Below are positions 1 through 10,404 of a stretch of 64,000 nucleotides of DNA, in pieces (positions within the stretch are counted from its first letter, which is position 1; each line of letters opens with the position of its first letter). The position numbers and the translations under genes are program-made. The notes below the pieces were generated by a model. It ran no database searches. It saw only the letters and a program-made list of their open reading frames with translations, and was not told where the DNA came from. The DNA is from Sweltsa coloradensis (Eukaryota > Arthropoda > Insecta > Plecoptera > Chloroperlidae), in NCBI GenBank assembly GCA_024449915.1, contig JAMZAV010000432.1, positions 62,001-126,000 of the forward strand, written 5' to 3'.

Positions 1-205
1 CCCTTGACGACCCCTCGACGACGATGACAATGACACAACGAACGATGACAAAGACAATGACGACCGCGACGTGAGAATCCCCTTTCCTCCCCTAACCCGT
101 GGCTGGTTCAGACCAGCATGGGCCCCCTCCCCCTCCCCCCCCTAGGTTAGAGTGGTGTATTGTGACCTAACGGTTGGCGCGTCCTTCATCCAAATAAACA
201 AAAAA
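1..205 (+). repeat. SINE-A, 3' part, cut by window edge
   Basis: Matches the second half of the repeat seen in full at 3066-3435: a run of GACGATGACAATGACAC-like triplets, then GACGTGAGAA, the TGGCTGGTTC block, and the end GACGCGTCC followed by AAATAAACAAAA. The first part lies outside the window. No host coding signal; open frames here are repeat sequence. Confidence 0.8.
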
Positions 206-212
206 CAAAAAA

Positions 213-553
213 ATGTTGCCTTGCGCACGCAATTTGATCTCTCCCAATCATATGAAGAACTTCTATCATATGATAACGGCGACAAACTTTCTAAATTTCT
301 CATCCGGAGTAATCTGTTAAACAAAATTTAATTCACACCATATACAAATTTCTTTCTTTTCTTTATTTTCATTCGCATACATAACTTTTAATTTGCTATT
401 ACTTTCATCATTAATTTATTTTGTTATTTATACACTTAGCAAACAATCTAATCATCAAACATACCTGCATTAACTCTTCTCATCTACTTTCATTCACAGG
501 CAGCGCAATATGACCTAACCTGTTGAAGCGCCCTAGTTTCTCACGTCGTCGTC
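213..553 (+). mobile_element. LINE-J 3' fragment (C-terminus and 3' UTR)
   Basis: Starts in the last coding part of LINE-J (compare 43105-43216) and runs through an AT-rich 3' UTR to the family end GGTTGAAGCGCCCTAGTTTC followed by TCACGTCGTCGTC. 5'-truncated, and the coding part is only the last few dozen codons. A SINE-A copy follows at once. Confidence 0.8.
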
Positions 554-780
554 GTCTGGCAATCGTCGTCGGGACACCATCCCCTTCCCTTGACGACCTC
601 CCCGACGACAGTGAAAAAGACTTTGACAACCGCGACGTGAGAAACCCCCCTTCCTCCCCTTACCCGTGGATGGTTCTGCCCAGCATGGACCCCTCCTCCC
701 CATATCCCCTAGGCTAGAGTGGTGCATTATGACCTAACGGTTGACGCGTCCTTAATCCAAATAAACCAAAAAACCAAAAC
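554..780 (+). repeat. SINE-A, 5'-truncated
   Basis: Begins at the CTGGCAATCGTCGTCGGG block of SINE-A directly after the CGTC-repeat end of a LINE-J tail, and ends in an A-rich AAATAAACCAAAA tail. Confidence 0.75.
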
Positions 781-972
781 CAAACTAAACCAAATTCATT
801 CACATACATAACTTTTGTTTTGCTATTACTATCATTATCGTTTTATTTTCTTATTTATAAACTTAGAAAACAATATAATCATCAAACACACAATTAACTC
901 ATCTCATCAACTTTCTCACATGCGGTGCAATATGACCTCGGTTAAAACGCCCTAGTTCCTCACGTCGTCGTC
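781..972 (+). mobile_element. LINE-J 3' UTR fragment
   Basis: AT-rich 3' UTR with the conserved end (GCAATATGACC, then CGCCCTAGTT and CACGTCGTCGTC). The GGTTGAAGCG block is slightly altered here. No coding sequence remains. Confidence 0.7.
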
Positions 973-1045
973 ATTTAGAACTATACGCAGGTTTGAGGGA
1001 GGGTTTATTTCTCGATTTGGTTAGTCGGGAAACACTCCCGTAGGC

Positions 1046-1440
1046 CCGTCTGGGCCCGGGGTAGAATTGTCCCAGAGCATGGCTCTGCTAATCGTAAAAG
1101 GCGATTCAAGAGAAAAAGTTCACCTCGCAAACATCAGCTAGTAAGAAGGGTAGTATATAACTCTCTGAAAGTGAAACTAGAGGCGAGCTCTGGCAATTGT
1201 CGTCGGGGACACCTCCCCCTTTCCTGGACGACCTTCCCGACTACGATGACAATGACACCACGAACTATGACAAAGACGATGACGATCGCGACGTGAGAAA
1301 CCCCCCTTCCTCCCCTTACCCGTGGCTGGTTCTGACCAGCATGGGCACCTCCTCCCCATATCCTCTAGGCTAGAGTGGTGCATTATGAGTGACCGAACGG
1401 TTGACGCGTCCTTAATCCAAAAAAAAAAAAAAATAATGCA
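1046..1440 (+). repeat. SINE-A, near full length
   Basis: Contains the whole series of blocks: GTCTGGGCCCGGGGTAGAAT head, GCTAATCGTAAAAGGCGATT, ACTAGAGGCGAGCTCTGG, the GATGACAATGACAC triplets, GACGTGAGAAACC, and the 3' end GACGCGTCCTTAATCC with a long A tail. 5' flank is unrelated to LINE-J. Confidence 0.8.
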
Positions 1441-1454
1441 AATAAACAAAAAAA

Positions 1455-1664
1455 AATCTACTAGCGATAGTGTATTCAAAATTAACTTTAGAAAGATTTG
1501 CCATGAACATCAAAGGTTTACTTTGGTATTCACAGATGGCTCCAAAATTGACAACAAAGTTGTATGTGCCTTTTATTGCTCCACGTTTCAGGCTAAGCGA
1601 CGTGTGTTCAGTTTTCACTGCGGAGTTATTCGCCATCCGCGAAGCTCAAACCTACATTCCCTCC
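1455..1664 (+). pseudogene. LINE-J RNase H fragment (N-terminal part)
   Basis: Nearly identical to 42350-42540 of the main LINE-J copy. Encodes the first RNase H segment with the FTDGSK motif that carries the first catalytic aspartate, then VFSFHC. It breaks off after the IRHP/IREA region and SINE-A sequence follows. The long frame through this stretch (1322-1792) joins SINE, LINE and SINE sequence and is no real protein. Confidence 0.75.
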
Positions 1665-2050
1665 CCGTCTGGGCCCGGGGTAGAATTGACCCAGAGCATG
1701 GCTCTGCTAATCGTAAAAGGCGATTCAAGAGAAAAAGTCCACCTCGCGAACATCAGCTAGAAAGAGCGGAATATCTTACTCCCCGAAACTAGAGGCGAGC
1801 TCTGGCAATCGTCGTCGGGGACCTTGCCCCCTTCCCTTGACGACTCCCCGGCGACGATGACAATGACACAACGAACGATGACAAAGACGATGACGACCGC
1901 GACGTGAGAAACCCCCCTTCCGCCCCTTAACCGTGGCTAGTTCTGACCAGCATGGGCCCCTCCTCACCCCCCACCTCCCTAGGTTAGAGTGGTGCATTAT
2001 GACCTAACGGTTGACGCGTCCTTAATCCAAATAAACCAAAAAAAAATTAT
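1665..2050 (+). repeat. SINE-A, near full length
   Basis: Starts CGTCTGGGCCCGGGGTAGAA directly after an RNase H fragment and runs through all family blocks to GACGCGTCCTTAATCCAAAT and an A-rich tail. Confidence 0.8.
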
Positions 2051-2059
2051 TTATTTATT

Positions 2060-2635
2060 TCTAAATACAAATTCCACATTGCCGTTGTGCAGAATACCTT
2101 TTGTGTTTAGATAGCTTGAGTTCACTACAAGCTATAAAACTCCTGTATTCCAAACATCATTTGGTACAGGACATCCAATCCTACTTAGAAAAAAATCTAA
2201 GGGTTCTATAATAGTTTTGTTGGATACATGGACACGTGGGCATAGAGGAAAATAAACACACTGATCGGGCTGCTAAGGAAGCTTCCCAGCGTCGCGACGT
2301 TGATTTCAATCTAGTTCCCGTTCCAGATGTCAAGAGTGGATTCAAGCAAAGATTGTTGGATTTGCGACAAGCATCTTGGGATGTGGTGCAAAATAACAAA
2401 TTGCGGAGTGTGATGACCACTAACTATAATTTTATTTTATAATTTTTTGGTTTTTATAATAAAATTCGTCCTCCTACGTCTCGACTCTCACGTAGAAAAG
2501 AGGTGGTATTTGTGGTGGTAATAGAAAACAATAATCATCATCAAACACACCATTAACTCATCTCATCAACTTTAAATAACACATGAGGCGCAATATGACC
2601 TAACCGGTTGAAGCGCCCTAGTTTCTCACGTCGTC
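2060..2635 (+). mobile_element. LINE-J fragment, RNase H to 3' end, decayed
   Basis: Aligns with 42562-42930 (second half of RNase H, with the DSLSSL-type and HVGIEENKHTDRAAK motifs), then skips most of the C-terminus and 3' UTR and resumes at the family 3' end (GCGCAATATGACCTAACC to CACGTCGTCGTC). A stretch near 2417-2460 is foreign or rearranged. Several substitutions break the frame, for example a stop next to the tryptophan before GHVGIE. Confidence 0.75.
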
Positions 2636-2659
2636 GTCGATCACACGTATTCTCACGTA

Positions 2660-2960
2660 TAACCTCGCAAACATCAGCTAGGAAGAGCGGAGTATCTTAC
2701 TCCCCGAAACTAGAGGCGAGCTCTGGCAATCGTCGTCGGGGACCTTGCCCCCTTCCCTTGACGACCCCCCGGCGACGATGACAATGACACAACGAACGAT
2801 GACAAAGACGATGACGACCGCGACGTGAGAAACCCCCCTTCTTCCTCTTACCCGTGGCTGGTTCTGACCAGCATGGGCTCCTCCTCCCCACCCCCCTTAG
2901 GCTAGAGTGGTGCATTATGACCTAACGGTTGACGCGTCCTTAATCCAAATAAACAAAATC
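2660..2960 (+). repeat. SINE-A, 5'-truncated
   Basis: Begins at AACCTCGCAAACATCAGCTA of the SINE-A body, immediately after a LINE-J end, and ends in ATAAACAAAA. Confidence 0.78.
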
Positions 2961-3065
2961 CTCTGTCGATCATACAGGTACAAAATAACGCAAAAATGTT
3001 TATTATGTTATTTTTTCTGTTTTGTATCATGTTCACTTTCTATTTTATGTAGACCTAGTTGGTTC

Positions 3066-3435
3066 ATGTCTGGGCCCGGGGTAGAATTGGCCCAGAGCAT
3101 AGTTCTGCTAATCGTAAAAGGCGATTCAAGAGAAAAAGCCCACCTCGCAAACATCAGCTAGAAAGAGCGGAGTACCTTACTCCCCGAAACTAGAGGCGAG
3201 CTCTGGCAATCGTCGTCGGGGACCCTGCCCCCTTCCCTTGACGACCCCCGGCGACGATGACAATGACACAACGAACGATGACAAAGACGATGACGACTGC
3301 GACGTGAGAAATCCCCCTTCCTCCCCCTACCCGTGGCTGGTTCTGACCAGCATGGGCCCCTCCACACCCACCCCCCTTAGGCTAGAGTGGTGCATTATGA
3401 CCTAACGGTTGACGCGTCCTTAATCCAAATAATCT
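3066..3435 (+). repeat. SINE-A, full length reference copy
   Basis: About 370 nt from GTCTGGGCCCGGGGTAGAAT to the CAAATAA tail, with all blocks in order. The head (GGGGTAGAATTGGCC, then GCTAATCGTAAAAGGCGA) resembles, from memory, a conserved central domain of several mollusc and other invertebrate SINEs. That resemblance is an inference. Clear pol III A and B boxes were not seen. Confidence 0.8.
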
Positions 3436-3639
3436 ATAAAATCTACTCTGAATATGTGAATTTTGATATTGTTACTTACGTAACTTTAATCAACCAAACG
3501 AGAAAATCGGCAATGTTTATAACCGTACCTTTGCCGACTTGTCCCATCATGGGACAGTGAACTACAATAAAACTAAAAGCTGAGCTAGGTGTCGCTATAA
3601 TGTATTGTCTTTACGAATTGTCTGACCGGCATGAACAGT

Positions 3640-3985
3640 TATTTCTTATTGCCAACTATTATCTTCATAATTTTCTTTTCTGTTATAAACTTAAACAACA
3701 ATATAATCATGAAACACACCATAAACTCATTTCATTAACTTTCACAGGCGGCGCAATATGACTTAACCGGTTGAAGCGTCCTAGTTTCTCACGTCGTCGT
3801 CTCGAGATATCATTGCCGAATTCCAACCCGGCACCTCCACCAAATGTGTCCTTAAGATCGTTGATAAGACTTCTCCATTCCGAACACAAAGGTGATCTCT
3901 GAATCACCATGGAAATTGAAAGCTTTTGTGAGTTGAGCAAGGGAGTAGAACGTTGTAGTATATTACTCCTCAAAACTTGAGGCTC
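3640..3985 (+). repeat. Duplicated cassette, copy 1 (LINE-J tail + unknown 170-bp block)
   Basis: A LINE-J 3' UTR tail ends at CACGTCGTCGTC near 3801. It is followed by a block (ATTCCAACCCGG, CACCTCCACC, GTTGATAAGACTTCTCC, CACAAAGGTGATCTCTGAAT) and then a scrap of SINE-A head. The same order recurs at 4785-5215 with about 10% change, so the unit was copied as a whole or the same insertion was sampled twice. The 170-bp block is not recognised. Confidence 0.65.
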
Positions 3986-4019
3986 CCCGTCTGGGCCAGA
4001 GAATTTAACTAGAGAAAAG

Positions 4020-4388
4020 GTTCCCAGATGTGATGTATCTTGAACAGTACATCATATGCTAGCAGAATGTACCAAATATGATGCCTTGCGCACGCAATTT
4101 GATCTCTCCCAATCGTATGAAGAACTTCTATCATATGATAACGATGACATCTTTCTAAATTTCTCATCCAAAGTAATCTATTTAACAAAATTTAATTCAC
4201 ATCATACATTTTAATTATTTATTTTCCATTCACATAAATAGCTTGTGTTTTGCTATTACTGTCATCATCATTATCACTTTCTTTCCTTATGAATTATATA
4301 CCCTTAGAAACAATTAACTCGATCACATCATCACATGCGGCGCAATATGACCTAACCGGTTGAAGCGCACTAGTTTCTCACGTCGTTC
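4020..4388 (+). mobile_element. LINE-J 3' fragment
   Basis: Carries the C-terminal codons (CATATGCTAGCAGAATG, then CGCACGCAATTTGATCTC) and the AT-rich 3' UTR to GGTTGAAGCGCACTAGTTTC. The last CGTC repeats are replaced by a CTTCTTTC run before the next SINE-A. Confidence 0.75.
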
Positions 4389-4404
4389 TTCTTTCTTTCT
4401 AATT

Positions 4405-4780
4405 GCCGTCTGGTCCAGCTGGGGTAGAATTGGCCCAGAGCATGGCTATGCTAATCGTACACGGCGATTCAAGAGAAAAAGTCCACCTCGCAAACATAAG
4501 CTAGTAGATGGGAGTATATTACTCCCCGAAACTAGAGGCGAGCTCTGGCAATCGTCGTCGGGGACACCTCCCCCGTCCCTTGACGACCTCACCGATGACG
4601 ATGACACAACGAACGATGACAAAGACGATGACGACCGCGACGTGAGAGACCCCCTTCTTCCACTTACCTGTGGCTGGTTCTGACCAGCATGGGCCCCTCC
4701 TCCCCATATCCCCTAGTCTAGAGTGGTGCAATATGACCTAACGGTTGACGCGACCTTAATTTAAATAAACAAAAAAAGGC
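4405..4780 (+). repeat. SINE-A, near full length
   Basis: Head altered (GTCTGGTCCAGCTGGGGTAG), the rest standard, ending GACGCGACCTTAATTTAAAT and an A-rich tail. Confidence 0.78.
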
Positions 4781-4784
4781 CTAT

Positions 4785-5215
4785 CATCTTCATAATTTTC
4801 TTTTCTTTTATAAACTTAGAAAACAATATAATCATCAAACACACCATAAACTTATTTCATTAACTTTCAATATTCAGGCGGAGCAATATGACCTAACCGG
4901 TTGAAGCGTCTTAGTTTCTCACGTCGTCGTCGAAAATTATCATGTGCTGCCGAATTTCAACCCGGTACCTCCACCAATGTGTCCATAAGGTCGTTGATAA
5001 GACTTCTCCGTTCTGAGCACAAAGGTGATCTCTGAATCCACATGGGAAATTGAAAGCTTTTGCGAGTTTTCAAGCACGCATGAAGAAAGAGAAAGTAATC
5101 AAAGTCCACCTTGCAAGCTTCAACGAGGGAATAGAACGTAGTATCTTTGAGTATAGAAGGATGGTTATATACTCAATGGTAGTATATTACTCCTCAAAAC
5201 TGAAGGCTTCCCATC
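4785..5215 (+). repeat. Duplicated cassette, copy 2
   Basis: LINE-J 3' UTR tail (to about 4931) followed by the same unknown block as at 3801-3960, here with an extra stretch near 5080-5170, then SINE-A head sequence. See copy 1 at 3640-3985. Confidence 0.65.
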
Positions 5216-5375
5216 TGGGCCCAGCCCAGCTCGGGGCTCTGCTAATCGTAAAGGGCGATATAAGTCAAGACATCTCGTGAAAATCAGCTGGTTGAGGAGT
5301 ATATTACTCCCCAAAGCTGGAGGCGAGCTCTGGCGGTCGTCATCGGGGACCTCTTCACATTTCCTATGCCACATT
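5216..5375 (+). repeat. SINE-A, decayed fragment
   Basis: Keeps GGGGCTCTGCTAATCGTAAA, CTCCCCAAAGCTGGAGGCGA and GTCATCGGGGACCTC but lacks the triplet region and 3' end. More diverged than its neighbours. Confidence 0.65.
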
Positions 5376-6015
5376 GGCTGCACCACACTTCTTAAACTTG
5401 ATATTTTAAATATACCTGCGGTCTATTTGCATAAATACAAATTTTTCATCCTTTCGCCATCGTGAAAACGAGACGATTCTTCTAAGGATTTGGTTTCACA
5501 CAACGCACCTGAACTGTGTGTAAACAGAAACAGCAAGCACAATATTGAAAACTGATTTTATTTCCATCTGAAATATCATTCAAATAAATACAAACATTTT
5601 TACTACAATACATTTTTAAATTTTAATGAAAGATTAACTTAGATTTTTATAAAAGTAAGATACATTCTATAGTATGCTGCAAGTCGAATAATTAAGATAA
5701 AATGTCACACAGGGATGTCGGCAGAAACCGGATTTCGGTTACTTTTACTTAATTTGTTTAAAACCAAACCACAGTACAAAAATTTAATTTTTTTAAACAT
5801 GTTGCATGCTTTATTTTGGGTAATTTAGGTAGTGAACATACTGTATCAGGTTTTTGGAGATGGTTCATAAAAGAAGACAGAATGATAATAAAAAATAGGT
5901 ACCAACATTTTTATGATTATATTTTCCTCCCAAGAACAGTGATTTAATTTAATCAAAAGTATTTAATATAATCATACCCATTAGTATTCCTTGTTTCTCA
6001 TCAGGGAATAATCCA
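5376..6015. other. AT-rich stretch without recognised feature
   Basis: No convincing coding frame on either strand and no repeat matched to elsewhere in the window. Confidence 0.5.
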
Positions 6016-6017
6016 GT

Positions 6018-6395
6018 CTCGTCTGGGCCCGGGGTAGAATTGGCCCAGAGCATGGCTCTGCTAATCGTTAAAGGCGATTCAAGAGAAAAAGTCCGCCTTG
6101 CAAACATCAGCTTGAAAGAGCGGAGTATCTTACTCCCCGAAACTAGAGGCGAGCTCTGGCAATCGTCGTCGGGGACCTTGCCCCCTTCCTTTGACGACCC
6201 CCCGGCGACGATGACAATGACACAACGAACGATGACAAAGACGATGACGACCGCCACGTGAGAAACCTCCCTTCCTCCCCTTACCCGTGGCTGGTTCTGA
6301 CCAGCATGAGCCCCTCCTCCCCCCCCCCTTAGGCTAGAGTGGTGCATTACGACCTAACGGTTGACGCGTCCTTAATCCAAATAAACCAAATTCTG
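6018..6395 (+). repeat. SINE-A, full length
   Basis: Head GTCTGGGCCCGGGGTAGAAT to tail ATCCAAATAAACC, inserted in AT-rich DNA with no LINE-J sequence next to it, so it shows the element's own ends well. Confidence 0.82.
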
Positions 6396-6724
6396 CTAGA
6401 GTAAGAACCATATTCTGAAATGAATACAGAACTAAAAGAGTTAATATACATTTTACTGCTACTGGTGACATTCATAAACAATGCTGCTGACATCATGACT
6501 AGGAATACTGTACCTAATAAAAAAAGTGTAAGAGTTAACATAAAATAATATACCAGTATACATCTCTTGATAAAAGTTACAACATCAAATTTGAAGATGA
6601 GTATCTGTCACTTTCTACTTTTCAAACTAATGGATTATACAAATGAAGTCATGTCTAATACGGTAATACCGTCAACTCGAACCAATGAGGGAATCTCAAA
6701 CAGACAACTTGTCTGTTCCCTTAC

Positions 6725-6985
6725 CCATTTCCAGCACACTTTAGCAGCAAACTTTCTAAATTTCTCATTCACAGTAATTTATTTAACAAAATTTAAATCA
6801 CATCAAACAAGTTTCCTTTATCTTCCTATTTATTTTCATTTAAATAAATCTTTTTTTCTTTTACTATTATTACTATCATTACCACAATTTTCTTTTCTTT
6901 TATAAACTTAAAAAACAATATAATCATTAATCATCAATCACACCATAAACTCATTTCATTAATAATGCAATATGACTCATAGATA
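6725..6985 (+). mobile_element. LINE-J 3' UTR fragment, decayed
   Basis: From the AAACTTTCTAAATTTCTCAT end of the coding region through the AT-rich UTR to GCAATATGACTC. The terminal GGTTGAAGCG block is lost. The 110-residue frame over it is UTR sequence. Confidence 0.6.
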
Positions 6986-7269
6986 TCTTAACACCTATAG
7001 TAGGCTAGATGCGCAGTCTCCAATACCTCCGCACAGGCGCGAGTGTACCAAATTGAAGCGTCAATCCCACCCATTCAAGATGGCGGCTTGGCGTTTTAAT
7101 TTATGCTTTTTTAATGCGATAAAGTACTTTACTGGATTGTTTGATATGGTTAGAGCTTGTGCAGCATGGTATTGAACAAACAGAAACAATGCAAAGTTAT
7201 TGCATATGGGAATTTAGTAATCATTTGGTGTTAAAGTCTGATATGCTCACCTGCCAAACTGAACTCACC

Positions 7270-7362
7270 CATTCAAGATGGCTTCCAATTGTCCCGGAAG
7301 TGGACCAACAACCAAAATCACACACACAAGATGGCTTCCAATTGTCCCGGAAGTGGACCTCT
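7270..7362 (+). repeat. Short tandem duplication
   Basis: A 33-bp unit starting CAAGATGGCTTCCAATTGTC occurs at about 7276 and again at about 7329, 53 bp apart and identical over the unit. A weaker CAAGATGGCGGCTT lies at 7077. Confidence 0.75.
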
Positions 7363-7397
7363 GACTGCTAGTCTAGCCAATTATATGGGATGTCTAT

Positions 7398-7447
7398 GAT
7401 ACGCTATGACTAAACCGGTTGAAGCTCCCTAGTTTCTAATGTCGCCG
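7398..7447 (+). mobile_element. LINE-J terminal scrap
   Basis: ATGACTAAACCGGTTGAAGC, then CTCCCTAGTTTC and ATGTCGCCGTG match the LINE-J 3' terminus with a few changes. Nothing else of the element remains. Confidence 0.6.
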
Positions 7448-7793
7448 TGTTTTGCGATAGTAGCATAGCCTATAGTAGTATGCCAATTTGTCTACTAATT
7501 TATGGCTTTCAAAATGATTGGGAAAAGGGAGTTTTCCAACATTTCTTATTCAAAGTAGTATACAAATTAACCTCAAGTAAGATACAGGGTATGAAGTAAT
7601 TAATTGCATATTCATGCTTCAAAAGTTTTTTTAATTTTATGGAAATCAAGTCAATCAGTCATCAATCAAGTTAAAATTTAAAGTTTGAGATCAAATCAAA
7701 CTAAACTTAATTTTAGGATTAACATTTTGAGCGGACATCACAATTAATTTCATTAAGACTGTCGCTACGCTCCCTCGTCTTATCAACTGAACT

Positions 7794-8723
7794 CAATTGG
7801 CTTGTTCACTGCGACTTTTACTCACCACGCAGCGCTATTGTACTAACCCCCCACCGCCGTCTGGATGCCTGTAAAGGCGGATGTAGAGTGTAGACGGCGG
7901 TGATAGCCCAACTTGCGGGTGTCATGGCTGCTCATAGCTGTCAGCAGCCTTCTGTTTTTACTGTCAGTTTGCATAGTTTTATGTTGAAAGCAAAATGCCC
8001 AATTGCTGTGTGTATTCGTGTAAGGAGAGAGGAGGGCATACTGCCGTGTTTATTACTACAAATAAATACAATCACGCATAATATACTGACAATTGTGTCT
8101 TTATTCGGCCTCCTGCCTACGTAACCTCTCTCATGTCAACAAATCAACACTGGCTAGGACTAAGCCCTAGGCTTTGCTGAGGCGTATGCAAGTAGGGCCT
8201 AGGCCTATACTTGCTAATTTATAATACCATGTTATTGATATGCCTAGGTCTACATCTAATGCTGAAGAAAAGCCTAGGCCCTAGTCCTAAGTAGCCTTAT
8301 TCCAAGTAGGCCTAGGTCTAATCTCAATAACAGTGCTAGGCCCCAGGTTTAGACTTCAACGGCGCCATGTGCTTTCAGCTCTTATTTTAATTTTCCTATC
8401 GTTCACGTTTTCATTGTTTAAAAGTGTTAAACAAACAAAATATGCTATTGAATAAAATTACTTGAACGTATGACTACTTACGTAAAACCATTGATTAAAG
8501 AAGGAATGGTAAAACAATACGTAAACAAACAATCGAGGAAGCATACCGATTTGACAATGCAGAGCCTGCTATACATAGTTTATTTCAAACACCGCCACGG
8601 TCTTAGGGCAGGGTCCACTAGATACCTAACAAGCAGCTCGGAATAAGTATCTAGTGGACCCTGGTTTTGGGGGTTAGTGCAGTGGCGCGATCTGCGTGGA
8701 GCTTTGCGTGAACAAGCCAATTG
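7794..8723. mobile_element. DNA element with long imperfect terminal inverted repeats
   Basis: The ends CAATTGGCTTGTTCAC (7794-7809) and its exact complement (8708-8723) are followed inward by about 45 bp of imperfect complementarity including TACTAACCCCC / GGGGGTTAGTGC. A second perfect palindrome sits inside the right end (8608-8663, arms CAGGGTCCACTAGATAC). No transposase frame seen. The flanking duplication is ambiguous because the ends are themselves AATT-rich; AATT is one reading. Superfamily unknown. Confidence 0.7.
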
Positions 8724-8748
8724 GGAAAATCTCTGTTTTTGTGTCTAA

Positions 8749-9436
8749 TGGCGTTTTCCACTGGCCCGCACTGAGTGCGACGTCAGTGCGCACTGAAACG
8801 TCACAGTCATGTGATGCACGGCACCAGTGCTGCCTAGAGTGCAAATGTCAGTGAAATACGATTATTTTTTCAGTGCATATAAAATGTTTATATTGAGTGG
8901 CAACCTACACTATCAACATGTCTTCATAGGCTTCCGAAGCAATTGTGGTGGATGAGAATGGGGAAAAAGTCGAAAGCAACGGCCTATGCATACCTATGTA
9001 GTTCCCGACTGGACTGAACAGTTAACAATAAACATAACCTCAAACTCAAATGTTATGCAAATCTACCTCTAAATCAGAGTACATGTGGACAACATCTTCT
9101 ACGTAGTTTGTGATTTCTCTGAGACAATTCTGATATTGAATTCATAAACTCACTGTCGCTACTATCCGACGAAAAGTCGATCAAATCTAACGCTACTATC
9201 CGACGAAAAGTCGATCAAATCTAACAACACAACCAAATTTTGCGGGTCTACGGCTGCCATATTTGCACTGGAAAGATTGCCCTGACCCTAGGAGTCAGTG
9301 CGGCTCAGTGCACACTGTGAGTGCACGGAGCGAGTGCAGTTTGCCCAATGGAATCCGCAATTTTTGCAAGAGTGCGATTTTCAGCTACCAGTGGAATGCA
9401 CTCGGTGCAAATCAGTGCGACCAGTGGAAAACGCCA
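8749..9436. mobile_element. PIF/Harbinger-type MITE
   Basis: Terminal inverted repeats TGGCGTTTTCCACTGG (8749-8764 and complement 9421-9436) are flanked on both sides by TAA (8746-8748, 9437-9439). A 3-bp TWA duplication is the mark of PIF/Harbinger elements. The interior is rich in GTGCACTGAGTGC-like words near both ends and has no transposase. It adjoins the inverted-repeat element ending at 8723. Confidence 0.85.
9156..9224. repeat. Tandem 34-bp duplication inside the MITE
   Basis: Two adjacent copies of a unit beginning GCTACTATCCGACGAAAAGT (9156 and 9191), identical over about 33 bp. Confidence 0.8.
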
Positions 9437-9439
9437 TAA

Positions 9440-10225
9440 CTGTTGAGAAGACTTTGCAATCTTACCTCTTACTTTGTAGTTTTTGTACGGTTTGTCTTTT
9501 TCATTGTATGTTGAGAATTTGAAAACATGTTCTCTAAGACTAATAATGGCATTCCATGAATAAAATATCACACACACAACACTACCTATGTGTAATTCAG
9601 AGTTGTGAAATTCCCTATCGTCTAAACTTTAAACACCAATCAAGTCCAATACAGAATGAAACATGGCTCAATCGCTTGTCCATCAATAACATGTGGTGTT
9701 TTCCTTGTGTATAGAATAGATAGTGACTTGGAACTAAAGAAATAACGATGATATTGATATGCATGATAAACTATAAAGCAATATTGGTGTCAACATTTTA
9801 AACCCATGGTTATTTACTGGTTATCAATTAACAAAAAGAGGATGGAGCAAACAATCAGCTCAGCTAAAAAATATTTGGTATTAACATCCATAGTTAAGGA
9901 TTGTTAATTTATTTCTATTGTATTTTATAATGTGGTTTTAAGAGGTATAACTAAGCATAGTAAGTTAGACACTTTGTGACTGGGGCTTCATGGCCCTTTT
10001 CTAACTTTCTATGAGGTTGTGCACCTTAATATTTGATTATCTGTACAATTTCTAAAATAAATAATAATAATAATAATATTATAATTTATAATATATTTCT
10101 AAAAATGCACTGTGTTTGTAACATTATCTTCAACATATTATGTTTTAGCTAGCACTAAACACTGCTTGCTTGAACATACGCGCCTAGTGCCAGTCCGATG
10201 CGTCGAGATATCTCAGACGCAACAT
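9440..10225 (-). other. Probable 3' UTR / downstream flank of the CD2BP2-like gene
   Basis: No coding sequence. On the minus strand an AATAAA-type signal lies at about 9907-9912, some 315 bp past the stop codon, a plausible poly(A) site. An (AAT)n run lies near 10061-10080. Confidence 0.4.
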
Positions 10226-10404
10226 CTACAAGTACAGTTCAAAGTCTATCCGCTGCGACGTGTAGAAGTCCCCCTCTGTGCCCACTTTGCGTACCCACAC
10301 CTCCTTGAAGTAACCTTGGTCTACCCACCCTTGCATCTCGGCGGAGGTGTGAGGGCCGTGGATCTCGGGACTGGACTTCTCCCATTTGAACTCCCACTTC
10401 ACTT
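10226..10404 (-). CDS. CD2BP2: CD2BP2-like exon 6: GYF domain and stop
   Basis: Acceptor TTTCAG precedes 10404. Encodes WEFKWEKSSPEIHGPHTSAE, then MQGWVDQGYF, and ends RIDFELYL before a TAG at 10228-10226. The usual GPF of GYF domains is GPH here. The GYF end closely follows the human C-terminus in spacing. Confidence 0.93.

Noticed and set aside
523..727. Overlapping frames on both strands over SINE-A copies (also at 1177-1479, 1776-1997, 2697-2915, 5949-6347, 52273-52509)
   Set aside because: The same minus-strand frame recurs because the repeat recurs. It has no conserved start or family signal and decays freely between copies.
1322..1792. 156-codon plus frame containing RNase H motifs
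   Set aside because: It starts in a SINE-A tail, crosses a LINE-J fragment and ends in another SINE-A, so it is a chance join of repeats.
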